This document shows positions 38,355 to 51,056 of a DNA stretch of 64,000 nt, piece after piece. Every line of letters starts with the position of its first letter. Position 1 is the first letter of the stretch. Source of the DNA: Sepiola atlantica (lineage: Eukaryota; Mollusca; Cephalopoda; Sepiida; Sepiolidae); NCBI GenBank assembly GCA_963556195.1, contig OY744544.1, forward strand, positions 47,573,484 through 47,637,483, in the 5' to 3' direction. The notes under the pieces were generated by a model. The model saw nothing but the letters and a program-made list of their open reading frames with translations, was not told the origin of the DNA and did not search any database. The position numbers were made by a program, and so were the translations under genes.

Positions 38355-41300
38355 GCGAGGATACCTAATTGATTTCAGTAGTGCTCAGGAGGCCTCCTTG
38401 ATTTTCAAAGTACTCGGCGTTGTCCGGGAGAAAAGTGCTCAATATCCTAGATAGAGCTACTGTAGTGATAGGTTTGGAAAATATTTTAACGCCATCTTCG
38501 ATCCCCTTTGGACTATTTTGCAGATGAACAGGAGGGAGGATACCTAAGTACTTTCAGTAGTGCTCAGGAGGCCTCCTTGGTTTTCAAAGTACTCGGCGTT
38601 GTCCGGGAGAAAAGCGCTCAATATCCTAGATAGAGCTACTGTAGTGATAGGTTTGGAAAATATTTTAACGCCATCTTCGTTCCCTTTGGACTATTTTGCA
38701 GATGAAAAGGAGGGAGGATACCTAAGTAATTTCAGTAGTGCTCAAGAGGCCTCCTTGATTTTCAAAGTACTCGGCGTTGTCCGGGAGAAAAGTGCTCAAT
38801 ATCCTAGATAGAGCTACTGTAGTGATAGGTTTGGAAAATATTTTAACGCCATCTTCGTTCCCCTTTGGACTATTTTGCAGATGAAAAGGAGGGAGGATAC
38901 CTAAGTAATTTCAGTAGTGCTCAGGAGGCCTCCTTGATTTTCAAGGTACTCGGCGTTGTCCGGGAGAAAAGTGCTCAATATCCTAGATAGAGCTACTGTA
39001 GTGATAGGTTTGGAAAATATTTTAACGCCATCTTCGTTCCCCTTTGGACTATTTTGCAGATGAAAAGGAGGGAGGATACCTAAGTAATTTCAGTAGTGCT
39101 CAGGAGGCCTCCTTGATTTTCAAAGTACTCGGCGTTGTCCGGGAGAAAAGTGCTCAATATCCTAGATAGAGCTACTGTAGTGATAGGTTTGGAAAATATT
39201 TTAACGCCATCTTCGTTCCCCTTTGGACTATTTTGCAGATGAAAAGGAGGGAGGATACCTAAGTAATTTCAGTAGTGCTCAAGAGGCCTCCTTGATTTTC
39301 AAAGTACTCGGCGTTGTCCGGGAGAAAAGTGCTCAATATCCTAGATAGAGCTACTGTAGTGATAGGTTTGGAAAATATTTTAACGCCATCTTCGTTCCCC
39401 TTTGGACTATTTTGCAGATGAAAAGGAGGGAGGATACCTAAGTAATTTCAGTAGTGCTCAGGAGGCCTCCTTGATTTTCAAAGTACTCGGCGTTGTCTGG
39501 GAGAAAAGTGCTCAATATCCTGGATAGAGCTACTGTAGTGATAGGTTTGGAAAATATTTTAACGCCATCTTCGTTCCCCTTTGGACTATTTTGCAGATGA
39601 AAAGGAGGGAGGATACCTAAGTAATTTCATTAGTGCTCAAGAGGCCTCCTTGATTTTCAAAGTACTCGGCGTTGTCCGGGAGAAAAGTGCTCAATATCCT
39701 AGATAGAGCTACTGTAGTGATAGGTTTGGAAAATATTTTAACGCCATCTTCGTTCCCCTTTGGACTATTTTGCAGATGAAAATGGGGGAAGGATACCTAA
39801 GTAATTTCAGTAGTGCTCAGGAGGCCTCCTTGATTTTCAAAGTACTCGGCGTTGTCTGGGAGAAAAGTGCTCAATATCCTGGATAGAGCTACTGTAGTGA
39901 TAGGTTTGGAAAATATTTTAACGCCATCTTCGTTCCCCTTTGGACTATTTTGCAGATGAAAAGGAGGGAGGATACCTAAGTAATTTCAGTAGTGCTCAGG
40001 AGGCCTCTTTGATTTTCAAAGTACTCGGCGTTGTCCGGGAGAAAAGTGCTCAATATCCTAGATAGAGCTACTGTAGTGATAGGTTTGGAAAATATTTTAA
40101 CGCCATCTTCGTTCCCCTTTGGACTATTTTGCAGATGAACAGGAGGGAGGATACCTAAGTAATTTCAGTAGTGCTCAGGAGGCCTCCTTGATTTTCAAAG
40201 TACTCGGCGTTGTCCGGGAGAAAAGTGCTCAATATCCTAGATAGAGCTACTGTAGTGATAGGTTTGGAAAATATTTTAACGCCATCTTCGATCCCCTTTG
40301 GACTATTTTGCAGATGAAAAGGAGGGAGGATACCTAAGTAATTTCAGTAGTGCTCAGGAGGCCTCCTTGATTTTCAAAGTACTCGGCGTTGTCCGGGAGA
40401 AAAGTGCTCAATATCCTAGATAGAGCTACTGTAGTGATAGGTTTGGAAAATATTTTAACGCCATCTTCGTTCCCCTTTGGACTATTTTGCAGATGAAAAG
40501 GAGGGAGGATACCTAAGTAATTTCAGTAGTGCTCAGGAGGCCTCCTTGATTTTCAAAGTACTCGGCGTTGTCCGGGAGAAAAGTGCTCAATATCCTAGAT
40601 AGAGCTACTGTAGTGATAGGTTTGGAAAATATTTTAACGCCATCTTCGTTCCCCTTTGGACTATTTTGCAGATGAAAAGGAGGGAGGATACCTAAGTTAT
40701 TTCAGTAGTGCTCAGGAGGCCTCCTTGATTTTCAAAGTACTCGGCGTTGTCCGGGAGAAAAGTGCTCAATATCCTAGATAGAGCTACTGTAGTGATAGGT
40801 TTGGAAAATATTTTAACGACATCTTCGATCCCCTTTGGACTATTTTGCAGATGAAAAGGAGGGAGGATACCTAAGTAATTTACGTAGTGCTCAGGAGGCC
40901 TCCTTGATTTTCAAATTATTCGGCGTTGTCCGGGAGAAAAGCGCTCGATGTCCTAGATAGAGCTACTGTAGTGATAGGTTTGGAAAATATTTTAACGCCA
41001 TCTTCGTTCCTATTTGGACTATTTTGCAGATGAAAAGGAGGGAGGATACCTAAGTAATTTCAGTAGTGCTCATGAGGCCTCCTTGATTTTTAAAGTACTC
41101 AGCGTTGTCCGGGAGAAAAGTGCTCAATATCCTAGATAGAGCTACTGTAGTGATAGGTTTGGAAAATATTTTAACGCCATCTTCGTTCCCTTTTGGACTA
41201 TTTTGCAGATGAAAAGGAGGGAGGATACCTAAGTAATTTCAGTAGTGCTCATGAGGCCTCCTTGATTTTCAAAGTACTCGGCGTTGTCCGGGAGAAAAGT

Positions 41301-44300
41301 GCTCAATATCCTAGATAGAGCTACTGTAGTGATAGGTTTGGAAAATATTTTAACGCCATCTTCGTTCCCCTTTGGACTATTTTGCAGATGAAAAGGAGGG
41401 AGGATACCTAAGTAATTTCAGTAGTGCTCAGAAAACCTCCTTGATTTTCATGTACTCGGCGTTGTCCGCGAGAAAAGGGCTCAATATCCTAGATAGAGCT
41501 ACTGTAGTGATAGGTTTGGAAAATATTTTAACGCCATCTTCGTTACTCTTTGGACTATTTTGCAGATAAAAAGGAGGGAGGATACCTAAGTAATTTCATT
41601 AGTGCTCAGGAGGCCTCCTTGATTTTCAAGGTACTCGGCGTTGTCCAGGAGAAAAGTGCTCAATATCCTAGATAGAGCTACTGTAGTGATAGGTTTGGAA
41701 AATATTTTAACGCAATCTTCGTTACCCTTTGGACTATTTTGCAGATAAAAAGGAGGGACGATACCTAAGTAATTTCAGTAGTGCTCAGGAGGCCTCCTTG
41801 ATTTTCAAAGTACTCGGCGTTGTCCGGGAGAAAAGTGCTCAATATCCTAGATAGAGCTACTGTAGTGATAGGTTTGGAAAATATTTTAACGCCATCTTCG
41901 ATCCCCTTTGGACTATTTTGCAGATGAAAAGGAGGGAGGATACCTAAGTAATTTACGTAGTGCTCAGGAGGCCTCCTTGATTTTCAAAGTATTCGGCGTT
42001 GTCCGGGAGAAAAGCGCTCAATATCCTTGATAGAGCTACTGTAGTGATAGTTTTGGAAAATATTTTAACGCCATCTTCGTTCCTATTTGGACTATTTTGC
42101 AGATGAAAAGCAGGGAGGATACCTAAGTAATTTCAGTAGTGCTCAGAGGGCCTCCTTGATTTTCAAAGTACTCGGCGTTGTCCGGGAGAAAAGTGCTCAA
42201 TATCCTAGATAGAGCTACTATAGTGATAGGTTTGGAAAATATTTTAACGCCATCTTCGTTCCCCTTTGGACTATTTTGCAGATGAAAAGGAGGGAGGATA
42301 CCTAAGTAATTTCAGTAGTGCTCAGGAGGCCTCCTTGATTTTCAAAGTACTCGGCGTTGTCCGGGAGAAAAGTGCTCAATATCCTAGATAGAGCTACTGT
42401 AGTGATAGGTTTGGAAAATATTTTAACGCCATCTTCATTCCCCTTTGGACTATTTTGCAGATGAAAAGGAGGGAGGATACCTAAGTAATTTCAGTAGTGC
42501 TCAGGAGGCCTCCTTGATTTTCAAAGTACTCGGCGTTGTCCGGGAGAAAAGTGCTCAATATCCTTGATAGAGCTACTGTAGTGATAGGTTTGGAAAATAT
42601 TTTAACGCCATCTTCGTTCCCCTTTGGACTATTTTGCAGATGAAAAGGAGGGAGGATACCTAAGTAATTTACGTAGTGCTCAGGAGGCCTCCTTGATTTT
42701 CAAATTATTCGGCGTTGTCCGGGAGAAAAGCGCTCGATATCCTAGATAGAGCTACTGTAGTGATAGGTTTGGAAAATATTTTAACGCCATCTTCGTTCCT
42801 ATTTGGACTATTTTGCAGATGAAAAGGAGGGAGGATACCTAAGTAATTTCAGTAGTGCTCATGAGGCCTCCTTGATTTTTAAAGTACTCAGCGTTGTCCG
42901 GGAGAAAAGTGCTCAATATCCTAGATAGAGCTACTGTAGTGATAGGTTTGGAAAATATTTTAACGCCATCTTCGTTCTCCTTTGGACTATTTTGCAGATG
43001 AAAAGGAGGGAGGATACCTAAGTAATTTCAGTAGTGCTCATGAGGCCTCCTTGATTTTCAAAGTACTCGGCGTTGTCCGGGAGAAAAGTGCTCAATATCC
43101 TAGATAGAGCTACTGTAGTGATAGGTTTGGAAAATATTTTAACGCCATCTTCGTTCCCCTTTGGACTATTTTGCAGATGAAAAGGAGGGAGGATACCTAA
43201 GTAATTTACGTAGTGCTCAGAAAGCCTCCTTGATTTTCATGTACTCGGCGTTGTCCGGGAGAAAAGGGCTCAATATCCTAGATAGAGCTACTGTAGTGAT
43301 AGGTTTAGAAAATATTTTAACGCCATCTTCGTTACTCTTTGGACTATTTTGCAGATAAAAAGGAGGGAGGATACCTAAGTAATTTCATTAGTGCTCAGGA
43401 GGCCTCCTTGATTTTCATGTACTCGGCGTTGTCCAGGAGAAAAGGGCTCAATATCCTAGATAGAGCTACTGTAGTGATAGGTTTGGAAAATATTTTAACG
43501 CCATCTTCGTTACTCTTTGGACTATTTTGCAGATAAAAAGGAGGGAGGATACCTAAGTAATTTCATTAGTGCTCAGGAGGCCTCCTTGATTTTCAAGGTA
43601 CTCGGCGTTGTCCAGGAGAAAAGTGCTCAATATCCTAGATAGAGCTACTGTAGTGATAGGTTTGGAAAATATTTTAACGCAATCTTCGTTACCCTTTGGA
43701 CTATTTTGCAGATAAAAAGGAGGGACGATACCTAAGTAATTTCAGTAGTGCTCAGGAGGCCTCCTTGATTTTCAAAGTACTCGGCGTTGTCTGGGAGAAA
43801 AGTGCTCAATATCCTAGATAGAGCTACTGTAGTGATAGGTTTGGAAAATATTTTAACGCCATCTTCGATCCCCTTTGGACTATTTTGCAGATGAAAAGGA
43901 GGGAGGATACCTAAGTAATTTACGTAGTGCTCAGGAGGCCTCCTTGATTTTCAAAGTATTCGGCGTTGTCCGGGAGAAAAGCGCTCAATATCCTTGATAG
44001 AGCTACTGTAGTGATAGGTTTGGAAAATATTTTAACGCCATCTTCGTTCCTATTTGGACTATTTTGCAGATGAAAAGCAGGGAGGATACCTAAGTAATTT
44101 CAGTAGTGCTCAGAGGGCCTCCTTGATTTTCAAAGTACTCGGCGTTGTCCGGGAGAAAAGTGCTCAATATCCTAGATAGAGCTACTATAGTGATAGGTTT
44201 GGAAAATATTTTAACGCCATCTTCGTTCCCCTTTGGACTATTTTGCAGATGAAAAGGAGGGAGGATACCTAAGTAATTTCAGTAGTGCTCAGGAGGCCTC

Positions 44301-45830
44301 CTTGATTTTCAAAGTACTCGGCGTTGTCCGGGAGAAAAGTGCTCAATATCCTAGATAGAGCTACTGTAGTGATAGGTTTGGAAAATATTTTAACGCCATC
44401 TTCGATCCCCTTTGGACTATTTTGCAGATGAAAAGGAGGGAGGATACCTAAGTAATTTCAGTAGTGCTCAGGAGGCCTCCTTGATTTTCAAAGTACTCGG
44501 CGTTGTCCGGGAGAAAAGTGCTCAATATCCTAGATAGAGCTACTGTAGTGATAGGTTTGGAAAATATTTTAACGCCATCTTCGTTCCCCTTTGGACTATT
44601 TTGCAGATGAAAAGGAGGGAGGATACCTAAGTAATTTACGTAGTGCTCAGGAGGCCTCCTTGATTTTCAAATTATTCGGCGTTGTCCGGGAGAAAAGCGC
44701 TCGATATCCTAGATAGAGCTACTGTAGTGATAGGTTTGGAAAATATTTTAACGCCATCTTCGTTCCTATTTGGACTATTTTGCAGATGAAAAGGAGGGAG
44801 GATACCTAAGTAATTTCAGTAGTGCTCATGAGGCCTCCTTGATTTTTAAAGTACTCAGCGTTGTCCGGGAGAAAAGTGCTCAATATCCTAGATAGAGCTA
44901 CTGTAGTGATAGGTTTGGAAAATATTTTAACGCCATCTTCGTTCTCCTTTGGACTATTTTGCAGATGAAAAGGAGGAAGGATACCTAAGTAATTTCAGTA
45001 GTGCTCATGAGGCCTCCTTGATTTTCAAAGTACTCGGCGTTGTCCGGGAGAAAAGTGCTCAATATCCTAGATAGAGCTACTGTAGTGATAGGTTTGGAAA
45101 ATATTTTAACGCCATCTTCGTTCCCCTTTGGACTATTTTGCAGATGAAAAGGAAGGAGGATACCTAAGTAATTTCAGTAGTGCTCAGAAAGCCTCCTTGA
45201 TTTTCATGTACTCGGCGTTGTCCGGGAGAAAAGGGCTCAATATCCTAGATAGAGCTACTGTAGTGATAGGTTTAGAAAATATTTTAACGCCATCTTCGTT
45301 ACTCTTTGGACTATTTTGCAGATAAAAAGGAGGGAGGATACCTAAGTAATTTCAGTAGTGCTCAGGAGGCCTCCTTGATTTTCAAGGTACTCGGCGTTGT
45401 CCAGGAGAAAAGTGCTCAATATCCTAGATAGAGCTACTGTAGTGATAGGTTTGGAAAATATTTTAACGCAATCTTCGTTACCCTTTGGACTATTTTGCAG
45501 ATAAAAAGGAGGGACGATACCTAAGTAATTTCAGTAGTGCTCAGGAGGCCTCCTTGATTTTCAAAGTACTCGGCGTTGTCTGGGAGAAAAGTGCTCAATA
45601 TCCTAGATAGAGCTACTGTAGTGATAGGTTTGGAAAATATTTTAACGCCATCTTCGATCCCCTTTGGACTATTTTGCAGATGAAAAGGAGGGAGGATACC
45701 TAAGTAATTTACGTAGTGCTCAGGAGGCCTCCTTGATTTTCAAAGTATTCGGCGTTGTCCGGGAGAAAAGTGCTCAATATCTATAATAGAGCTACTGTAG
45801 TGATAGGTTTGGAAAATATTTTAACAGCAT
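38355..45830. repeat. 179-bp satellite array with higher-order repeats
   Basis: About 41 head-to-tail monomers of 179 bp, recognisable by TTTCAGTAGTGCTCAGGAGG, CTCGGCGTTGTCCGGGAGAA and TTTTGCAGATGAAAAGGAGG. The left part (to about 40860) is homogeneous. From there variant monomers recur in a fixed order: the variant with TTTACGTAGTGCTC and CAAATTATTC is at about 40879, 42668 and 44634, giving higher-order units of about 1789 bp (10 monomers) and 1967 bp (11). Short open frames of 65 codons across the monomers are incidental. Confidence 0.93.
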
Positions 45831-47040
45831 CTACGCTGAAAATGGTTGGGATAATCGAAAAGAGTGATTTCAGTAGTGCTCAGGAGGCCTCCTTGATTTT
45901 CAAAGTACTCGGCGTTGTGCTGGAGAAAAGTGCTCAATATCCTAGATAGAGCTACTGTAGTGATAGGTTTAGAAAATATTTTAACGCCATCTTCGATCCC
46001 CTTTGAACTATTTTGCAGATGAAAAGGAGGAAGGATACCTAAGTAATTTAAGTAGTGCTCAGGAGGCCTTCTTTTTTTTCAAATTACTTGGCGTTGTCCG
46101 GGAGAAAAGTGCTCAATGTCATAGATAGAGTTACTGTAGTGATAAGTTTTGATGATATTTTAACAGCATCTACGCTGAAAAGGATGGGGAAATCGATGTA
46201 ATTTCAGTAGTGCTCAGGAGGCCTCTTTGATTTTCAAAGAACTCGGCGTTGTCCGGGAGAAAATTGCTCAATGTCCTAGATAGAGCTACTGTAGTGACAG
46301 GTTTGGATAATATTTTAAAAGCATCTACGCTGAAAAGGATGGGATCATCGATAAGAGTGATTTCAGTAGTGCTCAGGAGGCTTTCTTTGATTTTCAAAGT
46401 ACTCGGCGTTGTCCGGAAGAAAAGTGCTCAATATCCATAATAGAGCTACTGTAGTGATAGGTTTTGAAAATTTTTTAAATGCCATCTTCATTCCCCTTTG
46501 GACTATTTGGCAGATTAAAAGGAGGGAGGATACCTAAGTGATTTCAGTAGTGCTCAGGAGGCTTCCTTGATTAGCAAAGTACGCGGCGTTATCCAGGAGA
46601 AAAGTGCTCAATGTCCTAGATAGAGCTACTGTAGTGATAGGTTTGGAAAATATTTTAACGCCATCTTCGTTCGACTTTGGACTATTTGGCAGATCAGAAG
46701 GAGACAGGATACCTAAAGGAATTCAGTAGTGCTCAGGAGGCCTCTTTGATTTTAAAAGTACTCGGCGTTGTCCGGGAGAAAATTGCTCAATGTCTTAGAT
46801 AGAGCTACTGTAGTGATAGGTTTGGATAATATTTTAACAGCATCTACGCTGAAAAGGATGGGGGAATCCATAAGAGTGATTTCAGTAGTGCTCAGGAGGC
46901 CTCCTTGATTTTCAAATTACTCAGCGTTGTTTGGAAGAAAATTGCTCAATGTCCTAGATAGAGCTACTGTAGTGATAGGTTTGGATAATATTTTAACAGA
47001 ATCTATTTTGCAGATGAAAAGGAGAGGGGGTCAGTAAGAG
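45831..47040. repeat. Diverged edge of the 179-bp satellite
   Basis: Monomers with more substitutions, several carrying an alternative segment (AACAGCATCTACGCTGAAAA, then GGATGGGG) in place of the GCCATCTTCGTTCC segment. Divergence grows to the right, as expected at an array edge. Confidence 0.85.
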
Positions 47041-47458
47041 TGACTTCTGCGGTATTGCACTCGGGGAGTTCTTCTGCGGTATAGGAACCTGAGGCTTCGG
47101 CAGTATGGCACCAGGGGAGTGCTTCTGCGGGATAGAAGCTTGAGGCTTCTGCGGTATGGCATCAGGGGTGCTATTGCGTTATATAAACCAGGGGGTGCTT
47201 TGCGATATAGGAACCTCGGGTTTCTGCTCTATGGCACCCGGGGGGTGCTTCTGCGGTATGGCACCCGAGGGGTGCTTCTGTGTTATAGAAACCAGGGGGG
47301 TGCTTCTGCAATATAGCAACCAGGGGGCTACTTCTGTGGTATATCAACCGGAGGGTGGTTCTGCAATAGGGAACCATGAGGTGGTATGGCACCCGGGGGG
47401 TGCTTCTGCTGTATGGCACTTAGGGCGGGTGCTTCTGCGGTATAGAATCACGACGCTT
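47041..47458. repeat. 27-bp-type G-rich array (first block)
   Basis: Irregular units around GGTGCTTCTGCGGTATGGCA, then CCCGGGG. Unit length varies from about 23 to 27 bp. Confidence 0.8.
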
Positions 47459-48284
47459 CTCGGCGTTGTCCATGAGAAAAGTGCTCAATATCCTAGATAG
47501 AGCTACTGTAGTGATAGGTTTGGAAAATATTTTAACGCCATCTTCGTTCCCCTTTGGTTATTTTGCAGATGAAAAAGAGGGAGGATACCTAAGTGATTTT
47601 AGTAGTGCTCAGGAGGCTTTCTTAATTGTCAAAGTACTCTACATTGTCCGGGATAAAATTGCTCAATGTCCTAGATAGAGCTACTGTAGTGATAGGTTTG
47701 GATAATATTTTAACAGCATTAACGCTGAAAAGGATAGGGGAAATCGATAAGAGTAATTTCAGTAGTGCTCAGGAGGCCCCTTGATTTTTAAATTACTCGG
47801 CGTTGTCCGGGAGAAAAGTGCTGAATATCCTAGATAGAACTACTGTAGTGATAGGTTTGGTAAATATTTTAACACCATCTTCGTTACTCTTTGGACTATT
47901 TTGCAGATAAAAAAGAAGGGAGGATTCCTAAGTGATTTCAGTAGTGCTCAGGAGGCCTCCTTGATTTTCAAAGTATTTGACGTTGTCCGGGAGAAAAGTG
48001 CTCAATATCCTAGATAGAGCTACTGTAGTGATATGTTTTGAAAATATTTTAACACCATCTTCGTTTCCCTTTGGACTATTTTGCAGATGAAAAGGACGGA
48101 GATTACCTAAGTAATTTCAGTAGTGCTCAGGAGGCTTCCTTGATTTTCAAAGTACTCGGCGTTGTCTGGGAGAAAAGTGCTCAATATCGTAGATAGAGCT
48201 ACTGTAGTGATAGGTTTGGAAAATATTTTAACACCATCTTCGTTCCCTTTTTGACTATTTTGCAGATGAAAAGGAGAGGGGGGC
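47459..48284. repeat. Diverged 179-bp satellite monomers
   Basis: About five monomers of the same satellite between two blocks of the G-rich array, so the two arrays were interleaved by insertion or rearrangement. Confidence 0.85.
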
Positions 48285-49190
48285 AGTAAGTAGTAGCTTC
48301 TGCGGTATTGAACCTGGGGAGTGCTTCTGCGGTATAGGAACCTGCGGCTTCTGCGGTAGGGGACCAGAGGAGTGCTTCTGCGGTATAGGAACTTGAGGCT
48401 TCTGCAGTATGGCAGGCGGGGGAGGGTGCTTCTGCGGTATAGAAACAGGGGGGGGTGTTTCTGCAGTATAGGAACCTGAGGTATTTGCGGTATGGCACCC
48501 AGGGTGTGCTTCTGCGGTATGGCACCTGGGGGGTGCTTCTGCGGTATAGAAACCGCGGGGGGGAGTTGCTCTTGCAGTATAGCAACTGGTGGGTACTTCT
48601 GTGGTATAGCAACCGGAGGGTGGTGCTTCTGCGGTATAGGAGTCGGAGGCTTCAGCAGTATGTCACTCAGGGGGTTCTTCTGCGGTATAGGGGGGTGCTT
48701 CTATGGTATAGCACCCGGGGGGTTGCTTCTGCAGTATAGGAACTTGAAGCTTCTGCGGTATAGCAGCTAAGGGTAGGGTGCTTCTGCGGTATAGGACCAC
48801 GAGGCTTCTGCGGTATAGCACCTGGTGGGGGTGCTTCCTCAGTATAGGACCACGAGGCTTCTGCAGTGTAGCAACCGGGGGAGGGGGGGGGTTCTCTGGT
48901 ATAGCAACGGGGGGGAGGGGGTGCTTCTGTTTGTATGGCACTCGGGGGGTGTTTTTGCAGAATAGGAACCTGAGGCTTCTGCGGTATGGCAACCAGGAGG
49001 CTGCTTCTGGAGTATGGCACCCTGGGGGTGCTTCTGCAGTATGGCACCCAGGGGGGTGCTTCTGTGGTATTGCACCCAGGGGGGTGCTTCTGCAGTATAG
49101 AATCACGATGCTTCTGCGGTATAGCAACCAGGGGTGGGGTGCTTCTGCGGTATAGGACCACGAGGCTTCTGTGGTATAGTATTCGCACTG
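48285..49190. repeat. 27-bp-type G-rich array (second block)
   Basis: Continues the GCTTCTGCGGTATAGGAACC / GGTGCTTCTGCGGTATGGCA theme with G runs up to nine. Overlapping open frames on both strands are by-products of the repeat. Confidence 0.8.
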
Positions 49191-49470
49191 GGCCGGTGAT
49201 AGATGCGTATTTCGCATTCGCACTTGGGCTGCGATAGGTACGTATGTATCATTCACACTGAAGCAGCGATAGGTACGTATATAGCATGCATACCGGGGCG
49301 GCAATAGGTACTTTTATAGTATATGCACCGGGGCGGCAATAAGTATGTATATAGTATGTGCACTGGGGCGACAGTAGGTACGTATATAGTCTGCGCACCA
49401 TTGTGGCGATACATACGTATATAGTATGAATACCAGAGCGGAGATAAGTACCTATATAGTAAACGTAGAT
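49191..49470. repeat. 35-bp array (element A)
   Basis: Units of about 35 bp around GCGATAGGTACGTATATAGT, then ATGCGCACCGGGGCG. The same array occurs at 53336-54000 and 61990-62640, each time directly before a Helitron right-terminal region. Confidence 0.85.
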
Positions 49471-49735
49471 AGAGGTGGTACTTTTTATAGAAATATGTCA
49501 TACTATTGCCCTGGAAAACGTAGGAGAAATGGTGGGGAAGAAGCAGCTTTCGCAAAAGGCAAAATGAGAAAGTAGCTGTGAAATGGGGCGACCAGGGAAG
49601 AGAAAGGTAGAAAGATAAAGAGACGGCTATAGAGGAGGGGGGAAATAGAAGTTTGAATATAAAGATGTTACACACGCGATTTCTCTTCAATTATATGTTT
49701 TTATGACCCCGAGCAACGCCGGGTAGCCCCGCTAG
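49471..49735 (+). other. Right terminal region of Helitron A
   Basis: Conserved subterminal sequence (ATATGTCATACTATTGCCCT, then GTTTGAATATAAAGATGTTA) ends in GACCCCGAGCAACGCCGGG, TAGCCCCG, CTAG. It is nearly identical to 62641-62915. The next two bases are TC, the start of element B. Confidence 0.8.
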
Positions 49736-49785
49736 TCTATTATATAAACGTCACCTGTCTGTCTGTCTGTCTGTCTGTCTGTATG

Positions 49786-49817
<32 letters not shown>

Positions 49818-49975
49818 GCTTCTCCTCCGAAAGTACCCAACAAACGGTCACACGGGTGACATCATTCCGACCGGCCAGCCCAGGCGCGTGTAATATCTCA
49901 GAACCGGAAAAAAATTGACTCTTCCGGGGTCGACAGAGCACTTTTCTCCAATGGGGGGTGGCTTTTAACTCCATT
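49736..49975 (+). other. Left terminal region of Helitron B
   Basis: TCTATTATATAAACGTCACC, then (GTCT)n and (GTAT)n tracts, then AAGCTTCTCCTCCGAAAGTA as in element A. The base before TC is the G of CTAG and not a host A, so it joins element A directly. Confidence 0.72.
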
Positions 49976-50242
49976 TTTCAACGTTGTTTAGTACTAATTT
50001 AAGAATAAATCAATGCTATCATGTATAATTTGAAAAATAATGCAAAGTCACGATAAACCAGAAATGACGTCAGAGAGTGGCAGGAAGAAATTCACTCACA
50101 CTACAACCATTTTTTCCTTTCTTTCTTTTTTCCCTCTCACTCCCACACTTTCTTTCTTAATTATTAATAGACGCTAATATTCCTCCCCCCTTCCTTTCCT
50201 ATGGCCGTTCTGTTATCATGATAGGCATTACCTCCTCCTTTC

Positions 50243-50870
50243 AGGCCAAATTGGGAGGGGGGTCGGCATTCGCCGGTGTGAGCGCCTCAGGCAAAATTTG
50301 GAGTGGAGGAGAGTCGGCATTCGCCAGTGTGAGCGCCTTAAGCGAAATTTTGGGGCGGGGGAGTGTCGACATTCGCCGGTGTGAGCGCTTCAGGCCAAAT
50401 TTGGGGGAGAGGGGGGTATCGGTATTCGCCGGTGGGGCTCCTCAGGCGAAATTTGGGGGAGGGGGAGGGTCGGCATTCGGCGGTGGGGCGCCTCAGGCCC
50501 AATCTGGGGAGGAGGAATGTCGGCATTCGCCGGTATAAGCGCCTCAGGCCGAATCTGGGGAGTGTCAGCATTCGGCGGTGGGGAGCCTCAGGCCAAATTT
50601 GGGGAGGGGGAGTGTCGGCATTCGCCGGTGGGGCGCCTCAGGCGAAATCTGGGGATGGGGAATGTTGGCATTCGCCGGTGTGAGCGCCTCAGGCGAAATT
50701 TGGGGGAGGGGGAGTGTCGGCATTCAGTGGTAGGGCGCCTCAGGCCAAATTTGGGGAGGGGGAATGTCGGCATTCGCCGGTATGAGCGCCTAAGGTCAAA
50801 TTTGGGGAGGGGGGGTGTCGGCATTCGCCGATGTGAGCGCCACAGGCCAAATTTTGGGGAGGGGAGTATT
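50243..50870. repeat. G-rich 51-bp minisatellite (element B)
   Basis: About twelve variable units (GTCGGCATTCGCCGGTGTGA, GCGCCTCAGGC, AAATTTGGGGAGGGGG). Homologous to 15331-15800 but with a different number and order of units. Confidence 0.85.
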
Positions 50871-51016
50871 CGTCAGTGAGAGAGAGATCCCGACCGTGGG
50901 AGCTTATCAGCCTGTACTTTAGGGGAGAGGAAGGTCGCCACAGGAAAAGGGATTAAAAAATAAAATGATAATCTGATTTTTGATTCGACATTGTAAGATC
51001 GACACCTATCGGATAG

Positions 51017-51038
51017 GACTAGATAATACACTTGATTT
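51017..51038 (-). pseudogene. Degenerate U2-like motif (element B)
   Basis: Counterpart of 15951-15972: minus-strand AAATCAAGTGTATTATCTAG. Confidence 0.4.
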
Positions 51039-51056
51039 CAAGGCAATAAAATGCCG

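Larger units (their letters stand above)
14813..49735 (+). mobile_element. Giant non-autonomous Helitron-like element A (34.9 kb)
   Basis: The left end is A|TCTATTATATAAACG at 14813. The right end is a GC hairpin (about 49707-49723), eight bases, then CTAG at 49732-49735. These are Helitron hallmarks: 5' TC, 3' hairpin, CTRR, insertion after A. No Rep/helicase gene lies inside, so it would depend on an autonomous relative in trans. Its modules are a TATG microsatellite, a 51-bp minisatellite, U2 snRNA-like motifs holding three U2-targeted LINEs (21.7 kb in all), a hairpin-rich block, a 179-bp satellite with higher-order repeats, 27-bp-type and 35-bp arrays, and a terminal region. Without the LINE array it would be about 13.2 kb. 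Its right end abuts element B directly. Confidence 0.72.

Noticed and set aside
38355..45830. CRISPR-like or coding array (65-codon frames)
   Set aside because: Continuous 179-bp head-to-tail monomers without spacers, in a eukaryotic setting; the frames end at fixed points in each monomer.
48199..49304. Overlapping open frames of 78-213 codons on both strands
   Set aside because: They follow the G-rich tandem repeat and change phase with it.
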